Positions 60,685 to 64,000 of a DNA stretch of 64,000 nt are shown here, one piece after another; the first letter of the stretch is position 1, and the number at the start of each line of letters is the position of its first letter. The stretch is from assembly GCA_965214675.1 (NCBI GenBank), contig OZ243969.1, positions 496,001 through 560,000 of the forward strand, in the 5' to 3' direction. Origin of the DNA: WTFY01 sp965214675 (GTDB lineage: Bacteria; Pseudomonadota; Gammaproteobacteria; UBA4575). A program made the position numbers and the translations under genes. The notes under the pieces are model-generated. The model saw only the letters and a program-made list of their open reading frames with translations, had not been told where the DNA came from and did no database searches.

Positions 60685-62588
60685 TGGCCAGGGAATTCGA
60701 GCACTCGAGAACGGTCACATCGGTGGGCCTGCTGGGCATTGCCGCCTTGTTTCTGATTATCAATATGCTCAGTAACCTCCTGTTTACCTCCCAGCGTGTG
60801 GATCTTACCGAGGACAGGAGTTATACATTGACTCAAGGCACGCGCAATATACTGAACCAGATTGATGAGCCCATCCATCTACACCTGTATTACTCCGACA
60901 AGGTCAGCGAGGATTTACCCCAGCTGCGCATTTATGCCATGCGTGTCAAGGAGTTGCTGCAGGAGTATGTCTCGCTTTCAGATGGAAAACTCACGCTTGA
61001 AGTGATCGATCCACTGCCCTACTCACAAGAGGAGGACCAGGCCACTGCCCTGGGCTTGCAGGGCGTGCCCGTCAACGAGTCCGGAGAAAAAGTGTATTTC
61101 GGACTGGCTGCCAGCAGCGCCGTGGGGGAGGTGGGAACCATCGGGTTTTTCCAGCCGCAGCGCGAACGGTTTCTCGAATACGACATCACCCGGACCCTCC
61201 ATAACCTGTCGAATCCGGAAAAGCCCGTGATTGGCGTGCTCTCGACGCTACCGGTGTTCGGCGGGTTCGATCAGCGAACCTCCCGGATGAGCCCCGAGTG
61301 GGCCATCATCTCCCAGTTGCGCCAGTTGTTCGAACTGGTGGAGCTGGACCCGAGCGGCGAGGGAGTCACCGAGGAGATCGACATCCTGGTGCTGATACAC
61401 CCCAAGAATCTTACTGAGGATGCCCTGTACTCGATTGACCAGTTCGTCATGCGTGGCGGCAGGGCGCTGATATTCGTAGACCCGCATTCCGAGATTGAAT
61501 CCCCCATGCCCCCGGCAGATGCCCCTCCTCAACCGGGAGGTATCCGCAGTTCGGATTTGCACAGGCTGTTCAATGCATGGGGCATCGTGTACGACCCCGG
61601 GGAAGTGGTTCTGGATCGCCAGCATGCCTTGACGGTTTCGGGCGCAGACCAGGTCCGCACCCGACATTATGCGTTGGTCGGCATAGGCGATACGGGCCTG
61701 AATCGCGAGGAGGTGACGTCCTCCGAGCTTGAGATGGTCACCCTGGGAATCGCAGGTCATCTGCGTGCCAGGGAAGATGCCGACATCCGGCTGACGCCCA
61801 TCGTGCGCTCGAGCACGGATGCGGCACTGACCGATGCTGCACGCTTTCAGGCCTTGTCGGATCCGGCCCAGCTGTCGATGGAGTTCGAATCATCCAACAC
61901 ACCCTACACGCTGATCGCGCGTATCCAGGGGGAAATGGAATCGGCGTTTCCAGCCGGCATCCGCGAGGGTGGCGGCCATTCACCTGCCGCCGATCGGCCC
62001 AGCCGTCACCTGTCCAGCAGCAAGGGGGAGGCCAGTCTCATCGTCGTGGCCGATACGGATACCCTGACCGACAGTATGTGGGTACAGGTCCAGGACTTTT
62101 TCGGACAAAGAATCTTCAATGCCTGGTCCGATAACAGTGCACTGTATACCAACCTGCTGGATCACCTCACGGGCAGTTCCGACCTGATGAGCATTCGCAG
62201 CCGTGAGGTCACCCTGCGCCCCTTTATCAAGGTGGATGAACTGCGCCAGGCTGCCGATTTGAAATTCCGTGCCACCGAGCAGGGCCTGCAGGACAAGCTC
62301 ACACAAACGGAGGCCAAGCTGCTGGCACTGCAAAAGCAGCGCGACGATGTCAACGCACTCGTGCTCTCATCGGAGCAGGAAGCAGAAATCAAGAAATTTG
62401 AGTTGGAAAAGATCAGTATAAGGAAGGAGTTACGAAAAGTTCGTCATAATCTGGATATGGAAATTGAGCGCCTGGGTACGGTATTGAAATTTCTCAATAT
62501 CGGGCTGGTTCCGCTTCTCATTTCGCTGCTGGCACTGGCCTTGTATGTACTGCGTACCCGCAACAAAAGACAGGGGGTGCACCGGTGA
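60681..62588 (+). CDS. GldG-like ABC-associated protein
   Basis: 635 residues. One N-terminal helix, a long periplasmic region with a DUF4350-like fold (KPVIGVLSTLPVFGGFD, DILVLIHPKNLTEDALYSIDQFV), a C-terminal coiled coil (LQDKLTQTEAKLLALQKQRD) and a last helix. It works with the GldA/GldF-like pair. It overlaps the next gene start. Confidence 0.92.
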   Translation: MMAREFEHSRTVTSVGLLGIAALFLIINMLSNLLFTSQRVDLTEDRSYTLTQGTRNILNQIDEPIHLHLYYSDKVSEDLPQLRIYAMRVKELLQEYVSLSDGKLTLEVIDPLPYSQEEDQATALGLQGVPVNESGEKVYFGLAASSAVGEVGTIGFFQPQRERFLEYDITRTLHNLSNPEKPVIGVLSTLPVFGGFDQRTSRMSPEWAIISQLRQLFELVELDPSGEGVTEEIDILVLIHPKNLTEDALYSIDQFVMRGGRALIFVDPHSEIESPMPPADAPPQPGGIRSSDLHRLFNAWGIVYDPGEVVLDRQHALTVSGADQVRTRHYALVGIGDTGLNREEVTSSELEMVTLGIAGHLRAREDADIRLTPIVRSSTDAALTDAARFQALSDPAQLSMEFESSNTPYTLIARIQGEMESAFPAGIREGGGHSPAADRPSRHLSSSKGEASLIVVADTDTLTDSMWVQVQDFFGQRIFNAWSDNSALYTNLLDHLTGSSDLMSIRSREVTLRPFIKVDELRQAADLKFRATEQGLQDKLTQTEAKLLALQKQRDDVNALVLSSEQEAEIKKFELEKISIRKELRKVRHNLDMEIERLGTVLKFLNIGLVPLLISLLALALYVLRTRNKRQGVHR

Positions 62589-62590
62589 GG

Positions 62591-63629
62591 ATGCCGGCCC
62601 TGGTGTTGCTTGCTGCCAGCGTACTCGTCGGTTCTGGCGTGTATTACTTTGTTGCCGGTGGCCTGCCCGTAACTTCAGCTGACAAGGGCACCTCCCTGGT
62701 GCCTGGACTTGCACAGGAGCTGGAAGCTGTGCACCAGGTGGACCTGTGTTGGCGCAGGCGAGGCCGCGCTGGTCAGGCTCGCCCGGCGAAACCGGGAGTG
62801 GGTCGTCTTGACCCGGGCAGGCTATGCCGCCGATCTGGGAGTATTGCGTGGCCTGCTATTTGATCTGGCCGAGGCCAGGCTGAGTGCCCAAATGACTGCC
62901 CATGCACAGAATTACCATACGCTCGGTGTTGAGGATATCTCGGATCCCCAGGCACAAGGCCTTGAGATACGGATGGCAGGGCTGGATGAGCCGGTACGGG
63001 TGATTATCGGAAAGCCGGGCAAGTTTCCAAATTCCCGGTACGTGCGACTGGCCGGGCACGCGCAAAGCTGGCGGATTGATCATTCACTGGAGATCGCCCG
63101 CGAGCCAGGCGCGTGGCTGCAAAAAAAGTTGCTGGCGGTCCCGGCAGAACGCATACAGCACGTACGGATCCGCCATGCCGAGGTGGGTGGCGAGCTCCTG
63201 ATTGAAAGCCGGGGTAAAGGGAGCCACGAATTTGTCCTGTCACAGCCACCGCTCCCCAAAGACCGGCAAGTGGCCGAGTCGCAGGTGTATCGAGTGGCCA
63301 GCGCGCTGTCTGCACTGCAGCTCACGGATGTCGCCCTGGTGCAGGCTTTGAAGGGTGAACGGATACCGGTCGCCGTGACCATGTTCGGGCTGCACGACGG
63401 AGTGAACATTGAAGTCAGTACATTTACAAATGACGGACAGCAGTACATCACATTGAAGGCATCGGTTGCGGATAATCACGGGCGCTCTGAACAGGAGACA
63501 GCAGACGCCAGGGAATTTGCCAAGGACACGAATGCCCGTGTGCAAGGCTGGGCATTCGTCTTGCCTGAACCCACACAGCGGGCGCTGACGCTGGCGCTGG
63601 AAAAACTGCTGCAGGAGGAGAAGGTCTAG
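62591..63629 (+). pseudogene. DUF4340 protein, frameshifted
   Basis: The N-terminus with a signal anchor (PALVLLAASVLVGSGVYYF ... QELEAVHQVDL) is open from GTG 62585/ATG 62591; the rest (GEAALVRLARRNREWVVL, then DUF4340-like beta repeats up to ALEKLLQEEKV) is open in the +1 frame. They meet at about 62744-62755. One extra base or two lost bases explain it. DUF4340 proteins usually complete this ABC operon, so either the system has lost a part or this is a sequencing error. Confidence 0.75.
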
Positions 63630-63635
63630 GGCAGT

Positions 63636-64000
63636 TCAGATATCCCTGGCCAGCCTGGAGGCCAGCCCGGTATAGCCTGCGGGTGTAAGGGACAACAGCC
63701 TGGATTTCTCATCCTCCGGGATTTCCAGCGAACGGATGAACGCTTCAAGCGAGCCTGCATCCAGAGACTGACCGCGGGAGAACTCCTTGAGTTTCTCATA
63801 GGCGCCGTCGATCCCGTATTTTCGCATCACCGTCTGTATGGCCTCTGCAAGCACCTGCGGGTTTTTCTCAAGGTCCTCCTGCACCTTGCGCTCATCGACC
63901 TCAAGTTTTGCCAACCCTCTCAACAGTGATCGATAGCCGATCTCACTGTGTGCGGCGCCGACCCCCAGGTTGCGCAGCACGGTCGAATCACTCAGGTCAC
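63636..64000 (-). CDS. purB: Adenylosuccinate lyase, C-terminal part
   Basis: The visible ~121 codons match the end of E. coli-type PurB: NLGVGAAHSEIGYRSLLRGLAKLEV, EVLAEAIQTVMRKYG and YEKLKEFSRGQ (in parts). PurB acts twice in purine synthesis, on SAICAR and adenylosuccinate. The gene runs off the right edge. It is convergent with the ABC operon. Confidence 0.93.
   Translation of the reverse strand, partial: DLSDSTVLRNLGVGAAHSEIGYRSLLRGLAKLEVDERKVQEDLEKNPQVLAEAIQTVMRKYGIDGAYEKLKEFSRGQSLDAGSLEAFIRSLEIPEDEKSRLLSLTPAGYTGLASRLARDI

Overview
The window reads as chromosomal DNA of a free-living gammaproteobacterium. Support comes from the Lpt/Lol-type envelope genes (lolC-lolD-msbA-lpxK-Trm112-kdsB), the MsrPQ repair pair, a FadL-type porin, a TonB-dependent receptor, an E. 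coli-type purB end and a tRNA-Arg used as an island insertion site. I cannot name a genus from sequence alone.

Layout. 1-3739 is the right part of a small capsid-encoding integrative element (copy A), cut by the window edge inside its portal gene. 3740-12184 holds island debris (truncated integrase, a frameshifted toxin with its antitoxin, an att-like scar), then a TonB receptor, a Fic protein, two small envelope proteins and msrPQ. 12185-12261 is an intact tRNA-Arg(TCG). 12262-32386 is a ~20 kb island bounded by that tRNA and a 45-bp copy of its 3' half. It carries an integrase, a DUF4224 protein, a CI/LexA-like repressor, an STY4528-type replication protein, a hairpin-rich non-coding zone, a second tyrosine recombinase, a type I restriction operon with an embedded DUF262 nuclease and an AlbA/HATPase gene, and a coiled-coil protein plus an OLD/PARIS-like ATPase-TOPRIM pair. 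32373-40772 is copy B of the capsid element, complete, 8.4 kb, inserted into the displaced tRNA copy. 40788-44388 is more island debris, including a GNAT toxin whose antitoxin has an in-frame stop. 44.7-47.9 kb is an autotransporter with a 12-G tract at its 5' end. 48-64 kb is core genome: FadL porin, the ATP-grasp/alpha-E/transglutaminase operon, lipoprotein and LPS export genes, a Gld-type ABC operon and the end of purB.

The most interesting system is the 8.4 kb element. It has AlpA, a P4-type integrase, an HK97-type major capsid protein, a portal, an iteron-like putative origin and a large inverted repeat, but no recognisable terminase, protease or tail gene. It looks like a minimal capsid-encoding phage satellite that borrows the rest from a helper. 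At least 3.74 kb of it occurs twice in this window, differing at only four clustered bases that I could find.

Together, the 1-44 kb part records repeated insertion at tRNA-Arg by at least three integrase types, with defence genes, toxin-antitoxin cassettes and satellites layered on one another. The sequence right of 48 kb is undisturbed.
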